Of a DNA stretch of 64,000 nucleotides, positions 36,273 through 45,077 are shown piece after piece. Origin of the DNA: Flexilinea flocculi (GTDB lineage Bacteria > Chloroflexota > Anaerolineae > Anaerolineales > Anaerolineaceae); assembly GCF_001192795.1 (NCBI RefSeq), contig NZ_DF968180.1:62001-126000 (forward strand), read 5' to 3'. Each line of letters starts with the position of its first letter. The stretch's first letter is position 1. The notes under the pieces were generated by a model. It had not been told where the DNA came from and did no database searches. It saw only the letters and a program-made list of their open reading frames with translations. A program made the translations under genes and the position numbers.

Positions 36273-37919
36273 ATGCCATATTCAGCTGTTGATTTGCATC
36301 AAGTGAAAACTGTTCCGCTTCCTGCGCGTCAAAATCGTGTTGGAACAGAAAACCTTGTTTTCCCGAACTCGTCGGTCGAACCTTTTGATACTTTGGATTT
36401 TCGAGAAATTGTTGAACGAATCTTAACCGCCAGAAGAGCTGGTAAACCGGTTGTCTGGATGCAAGGCGCCCATGTCATTAAATGCGGGCTTGCTCCTGTG
36501 ATTATCGATCTGTTGAAGAAAGGTTTTATTCAACATATCGCCAGCAATGGTGCGGCTACGATTCATGATTTTGAAATTGCTCTGCTTGGTCACACCAGTG
36601 AAGATGTTGCGCAATCTTTGAAGGATGGCACTTTTGGAATGGCTGAGGAAACCGGCGCAATGATGAACCGTGCGATTCAATACGGATCAAAAAACGGGAT
36701 GGGTATCGGGGAATCATTGGGAGCGATGATCGGTACAGAAGCTTGTTTTGCAGAACATCGGGACGTCAGTCTATTATATAATGCCTGGAAATTAGGTATT
36801 CCCTATACGGTTCATGTTGCAGTAGGTACCGATATTATTCATCAGCATCCCGCAGCAGATTTCGCTGCCATCGGCTGGGGTACCGGTCAGGATTTCAAAA
36901 TCTTCTGTCAATCCATTTGCCACCTTGAAGGCGGTGTGTTCCTCAATTTTGGATCATCCGTTATCGGACCGGAAGTATTTTTAAAGGCGGTTTCGATTGC
37001 CAGAAATCTGGGCAATCCGCTGAAAGTATTTACTACCGCCAACTTCGATTTGGTCGATCTCGGAGACTATCGCGAACCACTTGGTGAAGATAAAGTTCAA
37101 TATTATTACCGTCCTCGTAAAAATATTGTTAACCGTCCGGTCATGTTGGGCGGAAAAGGATTCCATGTCTGCGGTAATCATCGCCAGACCATTCCGAATC
37201 TGCACAAACTGTTGACATCCGGCGGCGATATTTTTCCGATTGAATCCCAAAGAATCCAAATAAATCCGATTGAGAAGCTCCGAATGGATGTGAAACAAAT
37301 CCTTGAACAGGCAGTCCAAATGCATCCTGCCCTTGAATCCTGCAAAGATCAGATTGCGTGTGCATATCAATTAATTCGGCATTGTTATATAACAGGCGGA
37401 ATCCTGTTCCTTGCCGGAAACGGCGGCAGTATGGCAGATGCACTGCATATCAGCGGAGAATTAGGAAAAGCTTTTAAGATTCATCGCCAGATACCGGATG
37501 GGCTCAAAGAACGATTGTCCGAATTGAAGGATGGAGATATCCTTGCTAAAAATCTGGAACCGGCGTTTCGTGCTTATGTGCTTGGCTTGAATCCGGTACT
37601 GCGGTCTGCCATTGAAAACGATTATCAGGATTCTGATCTCAGTATCGCACAGGAATTGTATGCCATGAGCAGACCAGGCGACGTATTGTTATCGATCAGT
37701 ACCAGCGGGAATGCTGTGAATCTTCATCATGCTGCCAATCTGGCAAAAACGCTGGGAGTTTCCGTTATCGGTCTCAGCGGAGCAAAAGGCGGGTTGATGC
37801 GCAATGACGCCGATATATTTATTTCTGTGGAAGCAGATCGAACGGATGAAATTCAGAATCTGCATATATTGGTTTATCATACGCTGTGCAGTATGATTGA
37901 GCAAGATTTTTATCAGTAA
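36273..37919 (+). CDS. Deoxyhypusine-synthase-like domain fused to a SIS (sugar isomerase) domain
   Basis: A 548-residue fusion. The N-terminal part (about 1-335) has WMQGAHVIKCGLAPVIIDLL, IASNGAATIHDFEIALLGHT, VHVAVGTDIIHQHP and LNFGSSVIGPEVFLKAV, and resembles the NAD-binding deoxyhypusine synthase fold; I hold that family call at moderate confidence. It is clearly paralogous to the 40761-41735 product. The C-terminal part (about 350-548) is a GmhA-like SIS domain with GNGGSMADALH and LSISTSGNAVN. ATG 36273 with GAGGAG upstream is preferred to TTG 36249. The stop codon TAA lies inside the left end of a TTCGAA element. True substrates are unknown; a sugar-phosphate reaction is likely from the neighbours. 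Confidence 0.72.
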   Translation: MPYSAVDLHQVKTVPLPARQNRVGTENLVFPNSSVEPFDTLDFREIVERILTARRAGKPVVWMQGAHVIKCGLAPVIIDLLKKGFIQHIASNGAATIHDFEIALLGHTSEDVAQSLKDGTFGMAEETGAMMNRAIQYGSKNGMGIGESLGAMIGTEACFAEHRDVSLLYNAWKLGIPYTVHVAVGTDIIHQHPAADFAAIGWGTGQDFKIFCQSICHLEGGVFLNFGSSVIGPEVFLKAVSIARNLGNPLKVFTTANFDLVDLGDYREPLGEDKVQYYYRPRKNIVNRPVMLGGKGFHVCGNHRQTIPNLHKLLTSGGDIFPIESQRIQINPIEKLRMDVKQILEQAVQMHPALESCKDQIACAYQLIRHCYITGGILFLAGNGGSMADALHISGELGKAFKIHRQIPDGLKERLSELKDGDILAKNLEPAFRAYVLGLNPVLRSAIENDYQDSDLSIAQELYAMSRPGDVLLSISTSGNAVNLHHAANLAKTLGVSVIGLSGAKGGLMRNDADIFISVEADRTDEIQNLHILVYHTLCSMIEQDFYQ

Positions 37920-38020
37920 TTCGAAATATAAAAAGAATTCTTTGTTGTACTAATGGTTTTGCGTTTCATGTAAAACCATTAGTACAACAAGTCAAGGTCA
38001 ATCCATATTTCGAATTGCTG
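37914..38020. repeat. Long-form TTCGAA element with perfect 19-bp hairpin, overlapping a stop codon
   Basis: CAGTAATTCGAAATATAAA at the left includes the TAA stop of the preceding gene; ATCCATATTTCGAATTGCTG is the right end. The hairpin arm TTGTTGTACTAATGGTTTT (37942-37960) pairs perfectly with 37972-37990. The arm is similar to, but differs at several paired positions from, that at 57949-57992. Confidence 0.85.
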
Positions 38021-38043
38021 GATTCTTATGGAGGAAACATATC

Positions 38044-38616
38044 ATGGATCACCGCGAATCATTAATCAACAGTTATTTGTTCGAATTGAAAAACGCTCTG
38101 GATCACTTGCCCACAGATCAGATACTCAAAGCAGTGGACGTGATTCAAAAAGCACGTCTGGAAAAAAGAACGATTTTTACCATGGGTAATGGAGGAAGCT
38201 CTGCCACTGCCAGTCACATGGGATGTGATTTTTCAAAAAATACACGCAGTCCGGAACTGCCTGCAATTCGCATGATTTGTTTGAACGACAGTACACCTGC
38301 CATCACAGCTTTTGGCAATGATGAAGGGTATGATAAGATTTTTTCAGAACCGTTGAAAGCGCTGGCAGATGCAGGAGATGTGCTGATTGCCATCAGCGGG
38401 AGTGGTAACTCTCCGAATATTCTTCGAGCTTTAGAGACAGCAAAAAATCTTGGAATGACGACGATCGGACTTTCCGGATTCAAAGGCGGGAAGATGATTG
38501 AATTGGTCGATATTCCGATCAATATTGATACCGACAGCATCGAACGTGTTGAAGACATTCATATGATTTGTGATCATGTGATGACCATGGTCATGCGCGA
38601 ATCGCTTCAAAGATAG
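38044..38616 (+). CDS. GmhA-like SIS-domain phosphosugar isomerase
   Basis: A 190-residue single SIS domain of sedoheptulose-7-phosphate isomerase (GmhA/DiaA) size. It has MGNGGSSATASHMGCDFSKN and VLIAISGSGNSPNILRAL for phosphosugar binding, and the mid-protein ICLNDSTPAITAFGNDEGYD. GmhA makes D-glycero-D-manno-heptose 7-phosphate. It is separated from the upstream fusion gene only by a TTCGAA element and has a GGAGG ribosome-binding site. The substrate could also be another ketose phosphate. Its TAG stop lies in the end of a short TTCGAA element. Confidence 0.85.
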   Translation: MDHRESLINSYLFELKNALDHLPTDQILKAVDVIQKARLEKRTIFTMGNGGSSATASHMGCDFSKNTRSPELPAIRMICLNDSTPAITAFGNDEGYDKIFSEPLKALADAGDVLIAISGSGNSPNILRALETAKNLGMTTIGLSGFKGGKMIELVDIPINIDTDSIERVEDIHMICDHVMTMVMRESLQR

Positions 38617-38670
38617 CGATTCGAATAATCTCTTATTTCTCAAAAGGTTTTCCCGAATTTCGAATTATTG
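38614..38670. repeat. Short-form TTCGAA element (57 bp) overlapping a stop codon
   Basis: TAGCGATTCGAATAATC starts with the TAG stop of the GmhA-like gene and the element ends CGAATTTCGAATTATTG. No hairpin is present. Confidence 0.6.
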
Positions 38671-38709
38671 CTTCAATGAAGGGATAAAGCTGAAAGAAGA
38701 ATTGCTCAA

Positions 38710-39687
38710 ATGAATCAAAATGATACATATGTCTTAGCATTGGATTTTGGCGGGACGAAACTTGCAACAGCCGTCGTGCGAGTCGCTGACGGGGAATTAT
38801 TCGGTTATCAAAAAGTGTCCACACCGGCTTCAATGGGGGCTGAAGCCTCTCTTTCATTGATCCTGCAAACTGCTGAATCAAGTTTGGAAAAGTCTTTGGT
38901 TCCCTCTGACAAGATCCGGGGGGCGGGTATCAGTTTCGGGGGTCCGGTTTCTGCGGATGGCAGTAAAGTCGTTTTATCCATGCATGTCAAAGGATGGGAT
39001 AATTATCCTCTCCCTGCACTGGTCAGCGAACATTTTCATCTGCCCGTCCGAATGGGGAACGATGGGAACATAGCCGCTTTAGGCGAATGGTATTATGGAA
39101 GCAAAGCCATTCCGGATCACTTCATGTATATTCAAATCAGTACCGGTATTGGCGGCGGATTTATCCTGAATCGAAAACTGTATGCCGGACAAGGCTTAGG
39201 TGCAGAAGTAGGACATGTCAAAGTACGATTTGAAGATGCAGACGCCTATCCCTGCGCCTGCGGAAGTTATGGCTGTATCGAATCGGTTGCTTCCGGATGG
39301 GCGCTTGCCCGGGATGCAAAACGTTTATTTGAAGTAGTCAGCAAAGAGAGCATCTTCTATCAAACAGCAAAAGAAATTGGAGAATGCAGCGCTCGGACAT
39401 TGGTCATAGCCGCCCGAAAAGGAGATCAAGATGCGCTTTCCATCATCCGTTCTGCATTTTGCAGCTTTGCGTTATCACTCTCTGATGCGATCACACTGCT
39501 GGACATGGAGGAAATTGTCATCGGCGGAGGTGTCGCCGTGAATTCCTGGGACTTGTTGGAACCGATCCTCAAGGAAAAAATACCGAATTTCCTGCAAACC
39601 AACCTGAGGGGCAGAACCAAAATCCGCCTGTCGCAGTTAAACGGTACCGAGACGCTGCTGGGAGCAGCAAAATTGCTGGATATTTGA
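38710..39687 (+). CDS. ROK-family sugar kinase
   Basis: A 325-residue ROK protein without an N-terminal DNA-binding domain, hence a kinase rather than a repressor. Visible motifs: phosphate-binding ALDFGGTKLATAVV near the N-terminus, GNDGNIAALGEW with catalytic Asp, ISTGIGGGFILN, the glucose-contacting GAEVGHVKV, and the zinc-binding CACGSYGCIE. It phosphorylates a hexose or N-acetylhexosamine; with NagB 5 kb away an amino sugar is possible. It follows the GmhA-like gene on the same strand after a short element. The start has only a weak ribosome-binding site. Confidence 0.88.
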   Translation: MNQNDTYVLALDFGGTKLATAVVRVADGELFGYQKVSTPASMGAEASLSLILQTAESSLEKSLVPSDKIRGAGISFGGPVSADGSKVVLSMHVKGWDNYPLPALVSEHFHLPVRMGNDGNIAALGEWYYGSKAIPDHFMYIQISTGIGGGFILNRKLYAGQGLGAEVGHVKVRFEDADAYPCACGSYGCIESVASGWALARDAKRLFEVVSKESIFYQTAKEIGECSARTLVIAARKGDQDALSIIRSAFCSFALSLSDAITLLDMEEIVIGGGVAVNSWDLLEPILKEKIPNFLQTNLRGRTKIRLSQLNGTETLLGAAKLLDI

Positions 39688-39750
39688 TAGAGAGCCGGGG
39701 ATTATCCAATTAGATCAAACAACATAGCTGCACACAAGCCTGGTTGATAG

Positions 39751-40758
39751 TCAGCCGGATGATGCGATCTTCTTCGCAACAGTGATAATTTCATCGCGGC
39801 TGGCAGTTCCCGTCGTTCCAAGCTGACGGATCGTTATCGATGCTGTGATATTCCCGATGAGCGCAGCTTCTTCATACGAAGCGCCTGCGCAAAGGGCGCT
39901 TAGAATTCCAGCTGTGGCGCTATCTCCAGCGCCGCAAATATCAATCGGCCCCTCTACCCGGATTCCTGGAATCTGGTTTCCTGTTTGGTTGTGATAGACA
40001 TAGATTCCTTCACTTCCGAGGGTGATGAAAGATCCTCTGGGATTTGTTTGAAAAAGCGCTTTTGCAGCCGCTTCAACCGTTTTGGTATTGGTATTTTTCA
40101 AAGCTTCAGATTGATTGCACTTGATGATTAAATGATGAAATTTCCCGGTGCGATGCCGTGAATCCACCAAAATCGGCTTTTGAGGGGATTGTCGACCAAG
40201 TTCGCAGATGGTTTCACGAATCCGATCCGTTATAACACCGCAATTTTCTTCTTCTACCTGATCCAGCACGACAATACCATCCACGGAATCAAAAACTTCC
40301 TGGAGATTTCGCATGAGATCATCTTCAACGTTTTTTGGCAGACGGGAGCGGTTTTTAATATCCAGACGCTCCAGTTCATGGACCGGTTCATTTTTACCGA
40401 ATAACATTGGCTTCGTATAGGTTGGAGTCATAATGGCATCTGACTCCACCATAAATCGAGTATCCGCCTGGCGAGCTCTTAATGCTTGCATCAGATCAAA
40501 GCCGCGTCCGTCATTTCCGATTGCGCCAAGTGTAATCACCTGAGTGTCCAGCGCGCACAGGTTGTTGACGACAGTACCGGCTGCTCCCGGGCTGTTGCGG
40601 ATTTCGGTTACCTGATAACATTCCAATTGCGTTTCCAATGATATTTCGGATATATCCCGATTCAGCATCAGATATTGATCCAAAAAATAATCACCCAGAA
40701 CAAGGATTTTTATAGTCGGGAAACGACTTAATATTTCCTCTATCCGCTTCGTGTTCAT
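39751..40758 (-). CDS. PfkB-family kinase related to heptose-7-phosphate kinase (HldE N-domain/RfaE1)
   Basis: A 335-residue ribokinase-fold protein. It begins ILVLGDYFLDQYLML like RfaE/HldE, has the substrate lid region SPGAAGTVVNNLCAL, and ends with the anion-hole/catalytic motif DICGAGDSATAG. HldE-type kinases phosphorylate C1 of heptose 7-phosphate; the nucleotidyltransferase half of HldE is absent here. It is encoded 2 bp after the DHS-like gene (40761-41735) on the minus strand, so the two form an operon. Together with GmhA-like and HAD proteins it suggests a heptose-like sugar pathway; the sugar itself is not proven. Confidence 0.85.
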   Translation of the reverse strand: MNTKRIEEILSRFPTIKILVLGDYFLDQYLMLNRDISEISLETQLECYQVTEIRNSPGAAGTVVNNLCALDTQVITLGAIGNDGRGFDLMQALRARQADTRFMVESDAIMTPTYTKPMLFGKNEPVHELERLDIKNRSRLPKNVEDDLMRNLQEVFDSVDGIVVLDQVEEENCGVITDRIRETICELGRQSPQKPILVDSRHRTGKFHHLIIKCNQSEALKNTNTKTVEAAAKALFQTNPRGSFITLGSEGIYVYHNQTGNQIPGIRVEGPIDICGAGDSATAGILSALCAGASYEEAALIGNITASITIRQLGTTGTASRDEIITVAKKIASSG

Positions 40759-40760
40759 CG

Positions 40761-41735
40761 TTATGATTCTCCTGAAGTCTCCATGATTGCGTGATACAGA
40801 ACCGGAAATGTGACGGCATGATCACCGCGCACGTAATAGCTGACTCCGCCATCCGCAACGGTTCGTACCAATATCGTCTTATAAGGTCGGAAATAATAGG
40901 CTGCCTGATTCTTAGGAATTTCCTGATGCCAGTCTTCACCCAAATCCTGCAGATCGAAAACGGCAGTTGTAAAATGCCGAATTTCCCTTCCTTCCTGAAA
41001 TGCTGCATTTCGTGCCATTGCCAGCGCTTTCAGATATACTTCAGGTCCCATAATGGCGGTTCCGTAACTGAGATAAACACCATTCTCCAGATGATCAATC
41101 GTATTGGTGAAAACCAGAAAATCCTGGTAGGAGGCTTTTCCTAATTTTTGCGGATCGCAGTTTGGATGCTCGTGAATGATGTCGCTGCCGATACTGACAT
41201 GGACAGTGACGGGAATCTGCATTTCATATGCCTGTGCTAAAAGACTGGTAGATCGGAACGGGTATTCTCGCTCAATAATCGCCTTCCCGACAGCCTCTCC
41301 CAGTCCGAGTCCCTGATCTGCACCTTCGTTGATAAGGTCATTCAATTCGCCGGATTCTTTCCATAAGCCAAACTGACCTTCGTGAATATAACGGGCTACG
41401 CTCTCGGTCGTTGCCCCAATGCGGGCTAATTCATAATCATGGATACATCCTGCGCCATTCAGTCCAATATGATTGATGAAACCGTGTTTCATCAGATCAA
41501 TGATCAGAGGATTCATTCCTTTTCGCAACAGATGTGCTCCCATCATCAGAATGACTGGCGCTTTTTTCTTTTTAGCTTCAACAATCGCAGCGCTGATTTT
41601 TGCAATGGAAGGATCGGAAAAATCAGGAACAGGATCGTCAATCGAGACCAGCATTTGCGGTAAATGGAGATCATGAATCCGTTCGGAAATCGGTTTAATC
41701 ATCAGACGTGAACGATCAAAAGTTTTATATGGCAT
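40761..41735 (-). CDS. Stand-alone deoxyhypusine-synthase-like protein, paralogue of the SIS fusion
   Basis: A 324-residue protein aligning along its whole length with the N-terminal part of the 36273-37919 fusion. Shared blocks are MGAHLLRKGMNPLIIDLM, NGAGCIHDYELARIGATTES, VHVSIGSDIIHEHPN, YLSYGTAIMGPEVYLKAL and YYFRPYKTILVR. The glycine-rich blocks fit a nucleotide-binding Rossmann-like fold resembling deoxyhypusine synthase. Bacteria lack eIF5A, so hypusine formation is not its job. Tight linkage to a PfkB kinase gene points to sugar-phosphate chemistry. The family call is moderate and the function unknown. Confidence 0.7.
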   Translation of the reverse strand: MPYKTFDRSRLMIKPISERIHDLHLPQMLVSIDDPVPDFSDPSIAKISAAIVEAKKKKAPVILMMGAHLLRKGMNPLIIDLMKHGFINHIGLNGAGCIHDYELARIGATTESVARYIHEGQFGLWKESGELNDLINEGADQGLGLGEAVGKAIIEREYPFRSTSLLAQAYEMQIPVTVHVSIGSDIIHEHPNCDPQKLGKASYQDFLVFTNTIDHLENGVYLSYGTAIMGPEVYLKALAMARNAAFQEGREIRHFTTAVFDLQDLGEDWHQEIPKNQAAYYFRPYKTILVRTVADGGVSYYVRGDHAVTFPVLYHAIMETSGES

Positions 41736-41862
41736 CGTGTTATCCTTTAAATTAAAAGTACATGAAAAAAAAAGAAAATCATCCTTTTAATATTTCAAAT
41801 CGCTGCAACTGACAGATGTGATCCCTAAGAATTCTTCACATCTTCAGCCGAATGAACAGAAC

Positions 41863-42690
41863 TCACTTCACGGGAAAGAGGATTTGCAGCAGCGAATCGG
41901 TGACACGAAAATCCGGGATAATCAGATCTGCTCCGGCCTGGATTAATCGGTTACGTTTCCACTCATCAATTCCCTCTCGATCAGCTTCATTGGTCGCAAC
42001 GCCTACCGCAATCCCATTGACGGATTTTGTATCTTCAATTTCTACAAAACCGTCCCCAAATGCGACAAATTCAGGACCGCTGAGGTTGTTTTCTGCAATG
42101 ATCCGCTGGATTACCATCTTTTTTGAAAAGTTCATGTAATCATCCTGAGCACCATAAATGCCGGCAAAATAGGGTGTCAGATGCAGCAATTCTGCTTCAT
42201 CCAATACATATTTTTCATCGGTTCCGGAAGCCAGATAACATTTTACGCCATGTGACCGAAGTCCTTCCAAAATTGAAATCGCGCCGGGAACCAGGTATTC
42301 TTCCGGCTGGATGCGTTTGCTGCGCAGTCCGTCCAGCCGATATTGGATACGTTTTAAGAGTCTTTCGTGGTATTCATTTTTATAGGTCAGCGGATCCTCT
42401 GCGTTTCCTCCCCGCTTTTTCACTTCCTCAGCTAATTGGATCATTTGGAAAATCGTCTGTTTCCCGGTTAATCGTGTCACAAAATCACGCACAACTGTTG
42501 TGATTGTGTCTTTGTCTTCATGAGCAGGTGTCTGCATCAGGATTTCGATCATCATCGGGATCATAATTGCCTGCCAGCCTTCCCGAATCAGTGAGAGTGT
42601 CCCGTCAAAATCAAATAATGCATAATGCACACCGTCTCGTTCTGGCAACTGGCGAATCATTTCAATACTTGAATTTTCATTGATTTTCAT
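41863..42690 (-). CDS. HAD-superfamily phosphatase
   Basis: A 275-residue HAD hydrolase. Motif I is ALFDFDGTLSLI (nucleophile and acid/base Asp), motif II lies near YLASGTDEKYV, and motif IV is FVAFGDGFVEIEDTK. A helical cap of about 110 residues lies between motifs I and II, as in phosphoglycolate-phosphatase-like enzymes. It dephosphorylates a small metabolite; with the adjacent kinase and isomerase it could take the place of GmhB. It is on the same strand as, and 127 bp upstream of, the DHS-like/PfkB pair, with a weak TTCGAA remnant between. Confidence 0.85.
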   Translation of the reverse strand: MKINENSSIEMIRQLPERDGVHYALFDFDGTLSLIREGWQAIMIPMMIEILMQTPAHEDKDTITTVVRDFVTRLTGKQTIFQMIQLAEEVKKRGGNAEDPLTYKNEYHERLLKRIQYRLDGLRSKRIQPEEYLVPGAISILEGLRSHGVKCYLASGTDEKYVLDEAELLHLTPYFAGIYGAQDDYMNFSKKMVIQRIIAENNLSGPEFVAFGDGFVEIEDTKSVNGIAVGVATNEADREGIDEWKRNRLIQAGADLIIPDFRVTDSLLQILFPVK

Positions 42691-42804
42691 TGTTCATCGC
42701 CTTTTTTATAGTATCTAAGAGAATTGTACCTTATCAATATGGCAAATGATTCAATTTTTTTCTACAATTATCAGTATGGACAATCTATTGAAGAATTCCA
42801 AATT

Positions 42805-42880
42805 CAGCAATTCCAAATATGGATTGTCTTTTCAAATTAAGAAAGAAAAATTGTGATTCTTCCGATATTTTGAATCGTTG
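42805..42880. repeat. Short-form TTCGAA element (76 bp)
   Basis: CAGCAATTCCAAATATGG at the left and CCGATATTTTGAATCGTTG at the right, joined by TTGTCTTTTCAAATTAAGAA and AT-rich sequence without a hairpin. It lies between the divergent HAD and DUF4432 genes. Confidence 0.7.
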
Positions 42881-42981
42881 GCTGCCATTGATCCACTTTC
42901 ATGGAAAAGGTAAAATGATAGATAGCTTATAAAATATCGGGGCGCATTTCCCCAGGGGAAAGAAGAGGAGGAAAAGTATAT

Positions 42982-43962
42982 ATGAATCAGAAACGCGAAA
43001 ATTATATCGGACATGAATCCCAATTGTATGGTGTAGAAGAACATCGCCTGATCGGAGGCAAAGGGGATGGCATCCGCTTGTTTCAAGTAAGAAATGGTTT
43101 GGGTTTGGAGTTCACCGTATCGGCGGATCGTTGCGCGGATATTTCCCGTTTATCCTTTCAGGGTATGAATTATGGGTTCTTTGCTGTCAATGGATATAGC
43201 GCTCCGGCTTATTATGACGACAAAGGAAGCGGCTGGTTGAAATCCTGCAGCCTTGGATTTATGGTTACCTGCGGTTTAACCAATGTCGGAGTCCCTTCAG
43301 AAGACGCCGGAGAATCTCTCGGATTACATGGCAGAGCAGGTCATACTCCGGCTGAAAACATATACTGGGAAATGGATCAGGATAAAATTCGGATTCATGC
43401 GTCTATCCGCCATGCGGGTATGTTTGCGGAAAAATTATTGCAGAAACGGGTCATCGAATGTTCTCTGAAGGAAAACAAAATTTCGATTACAGACCAAATC
43501 CGCAATGTCGGCGATCGAGTAACTCCGCTCATGATCCTTTATCATATGAATATGGGTTATCCGCTGCTGGATGAAGATAGTATCCTGGATATCCGGTCTG
43601 ATGAGGTAATTCCCAGGAATGAGCATGCCCGAGAGGGACTTTCCGAGTGGAATCGGGTCATTCCTCCCCAGGTTGAATTTGAGGAGATGTGTTATTACCA
43701 TCACTTTAATCATGCAGGACTGGCAAGAATTTTCCAGCCAAAACATCAAAAAGGACTGGCTATTTATTTTGATCCAAAAATTTTGGACGAATTCATTCAA
43801 TGGAAAATGATGGGTGTAAAAGATTATGTCATGGGGCTTGAACCAGGCAATTGTCATGCGGACGGCCGTGATAAGATGCGCGCTGAGGGCAAGCTGAAAT
43901 TCATTCAACCTGACGAAGAAAAGAGTTTTCGTATCGATTTGGAAATGATTGAAAAGTTGTAA
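42982..43962 (+). CDS. DUF4432 family aldose-1-epimerase-like protein
   Basis: A 326-residue beta-rich protein matching DUF4432. Visible blocks are VSADRCADISRLSFQGMN, LVTCGLTNVG-type MVTCGLTNVGVPSEDAG, LHGRAGHTPAEN with the His expected in the galactose-mutarotase active site, and the C-terminal MGLEPGNCHADGR. Such proteins bind or epimerise sugars and are common in sugar-acid and rare-sugar gene clusters; the precise reaction is not known. A strong ribosome-binding site (GAGGAGG) precedes ATG 42982. It fits the sugar-phosphate theme of the flanking genes. Confidence 0.85.
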   Translation: MNQKRENYIGHESQLYGVEEHRLIGGKGDGIRLFQVRNGLGLEFTVSADRCADISRLSFQGMNYGFFAVNGYSAPAYYDDKGSGWLKSCSLGFMVTCGLTNVGVPSEDAGESLGLHGRAGHTPAENIYWEMDQDKIRIHASIRHAGMFAEKLLQKRVIECSLKENKISITDQIRNVGDRVTPLMILYHMNMGYPLLDEDSILDIRSDEVIPRNEHAREGLSEWNRVIPPQVEFEEMCYYHHFNHAGLARIFQPKHQKGLAIYFDPKILDEFIQWKMMGVKDYVMGLEPGNCHADGRDKMRAEGKLKFIQPDEEKSFRIDLEMIEKL

Positions 43963-44048
43963 AAGCGGAATTGAATGGATTCAGTCGTCATACAGATGTT
44001 TGACAATAAATCCATCTTTTTTCTTATCATCGACATTGATTAACAGAT

Positions 44049-44169
44049 CAGTGATTCGAAAGTTAGGGAAATACTATGTTGTGGCGCTGCTTGTGTGCGT
44101 TGTGTTAAAACAATACAACAACATTTTTTCTCTCATAATCGATACGATTTTTTAGATTTCGAATTGCTG
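44049..44169. repeat. Long-form TTCGAA element with imperfect hairpin
   Basis: CAGTGATTCGAAAGTTAGGG and TTAGATTTCGAATTGCTG lie 121 bp apart. The centre pairs TATGTTGTG with the AATACAACAACA side imperfectly. It lies between the DUF4432 and nagB genes. Confidence 0.7.
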
Positions 44170-44223
44170 TCAACAGAGTATCGATGGAAATACAAATAAA
44201 TAAAAAAAGTTAAGAGGGTATGC

Positions 44224-44985
44224 ATGTCAAATTTTACAGTATGGAAAACCGCTGATCCAGCGTCTGCAGGTAAGATCAGTGCTGAAATTATTGCAAAAAC
44301 AGTTATAGCCAAACCTGATTGCCTTCTTGGGTTGGCAACCGGATCTACGCCGGTCCCGATTTATAAAGAACTGGTAGCGCAACACAAAAAATCGAATCTG
44401 GACTTTTCAAAAGTTCGAACGGTCAATTTGGATGAATATGTCGGTCTTTCTGCTGAACATCCTCAAAGCTATCATCATTTTATGATGAGTAATTTTTTCG
44501 ATCACATTAATATTGATCTTCAGAATACCCGGATTCCAGATGGCATGGCAGCCGATTTATCTGCGTTTTGTGATCAATACGAACAGCAGATTACGAATTG
44601 GGGTGGGATTGATCTGCAGCTTTTAGGTATCGGGCTTAATGGTCATATCGGTTTTAATGAACCGGCATCCGTTTTCACACGAAGAACCCATTTGACCGAT
44701 CTTACTGAAAGTACACGCAAAGCCAATCAGCGGTTTTTTAACTCCCTGGATGAAGTACCCCGACAGGCTATTACGATGGGAATTGGAACGATAATGACAG
44801 CTCGTAAAATTTTGCTGGTTTGCACTGGTATCAAGAAGGCGGAAATTCTGGAACGTACATTTTTTGGCCCAATCGATCCGATGGTTCCGGCTTCAGTCCT
44901 GCAATTCCATCAGAATGTTACAGTTGTTGCCGACGAAGCTGCATTAAAAACCATCCTGCAAAAACACCCTGAGTTTTCTGCCTGA
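44224..44985 (+). CDS. nagB: Glucosamine-6-phosphate deaminase
   Basis: A 253-residue protein of normal NagB length. It has LGLATGSTPVPIYKEL for phosphate binding, VNLDEYVGLSAEHPQSYHHFM with the catalytic Asp, and GIGLNGHIGFNEP with the ring-opening His and Glu; Asn instead of Asp in GLNGH also occurs in Bacillus NagB. It converts glucosamine 6-phosphate to fructose 6-phosphate and ammonia. AGAGGG lies before ATG 44224. No nagA is next to it; the ROK kinase at 38710 could feed it, but this is inference. Confidence 0.94.
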   Translation: MSNFTVWKTADPASAGKISAEIIAKTVIAKPDCLLGLATGSTPVPIYKELVAQHKKSNLDFSKVRTVNLDEYVGLSAEHPQSYHHFMMSNFFDHINIDLQNTRIPDGMAADLSAFCDQYEQQITNWGGIDLQLLGIGLNGHIGFNEPASVFTRRTHLTDLTESTRKANQRFFNSLDEVPRQAITMGIGTIMTARKILLVCTGIKKAEILERTFFGPIDPMVPASVLQFHQNVTVVADEAALKTILQKHPEFSA

Positions 44986-45077
44986 AAACGGATATCCAGC
45001 GATTCATAATCAGTATGTGATAGTTTATTGTTATTAACTTTTTTGGAGTTTTTTCAGGAAAAAGACATGAAAGTGTA

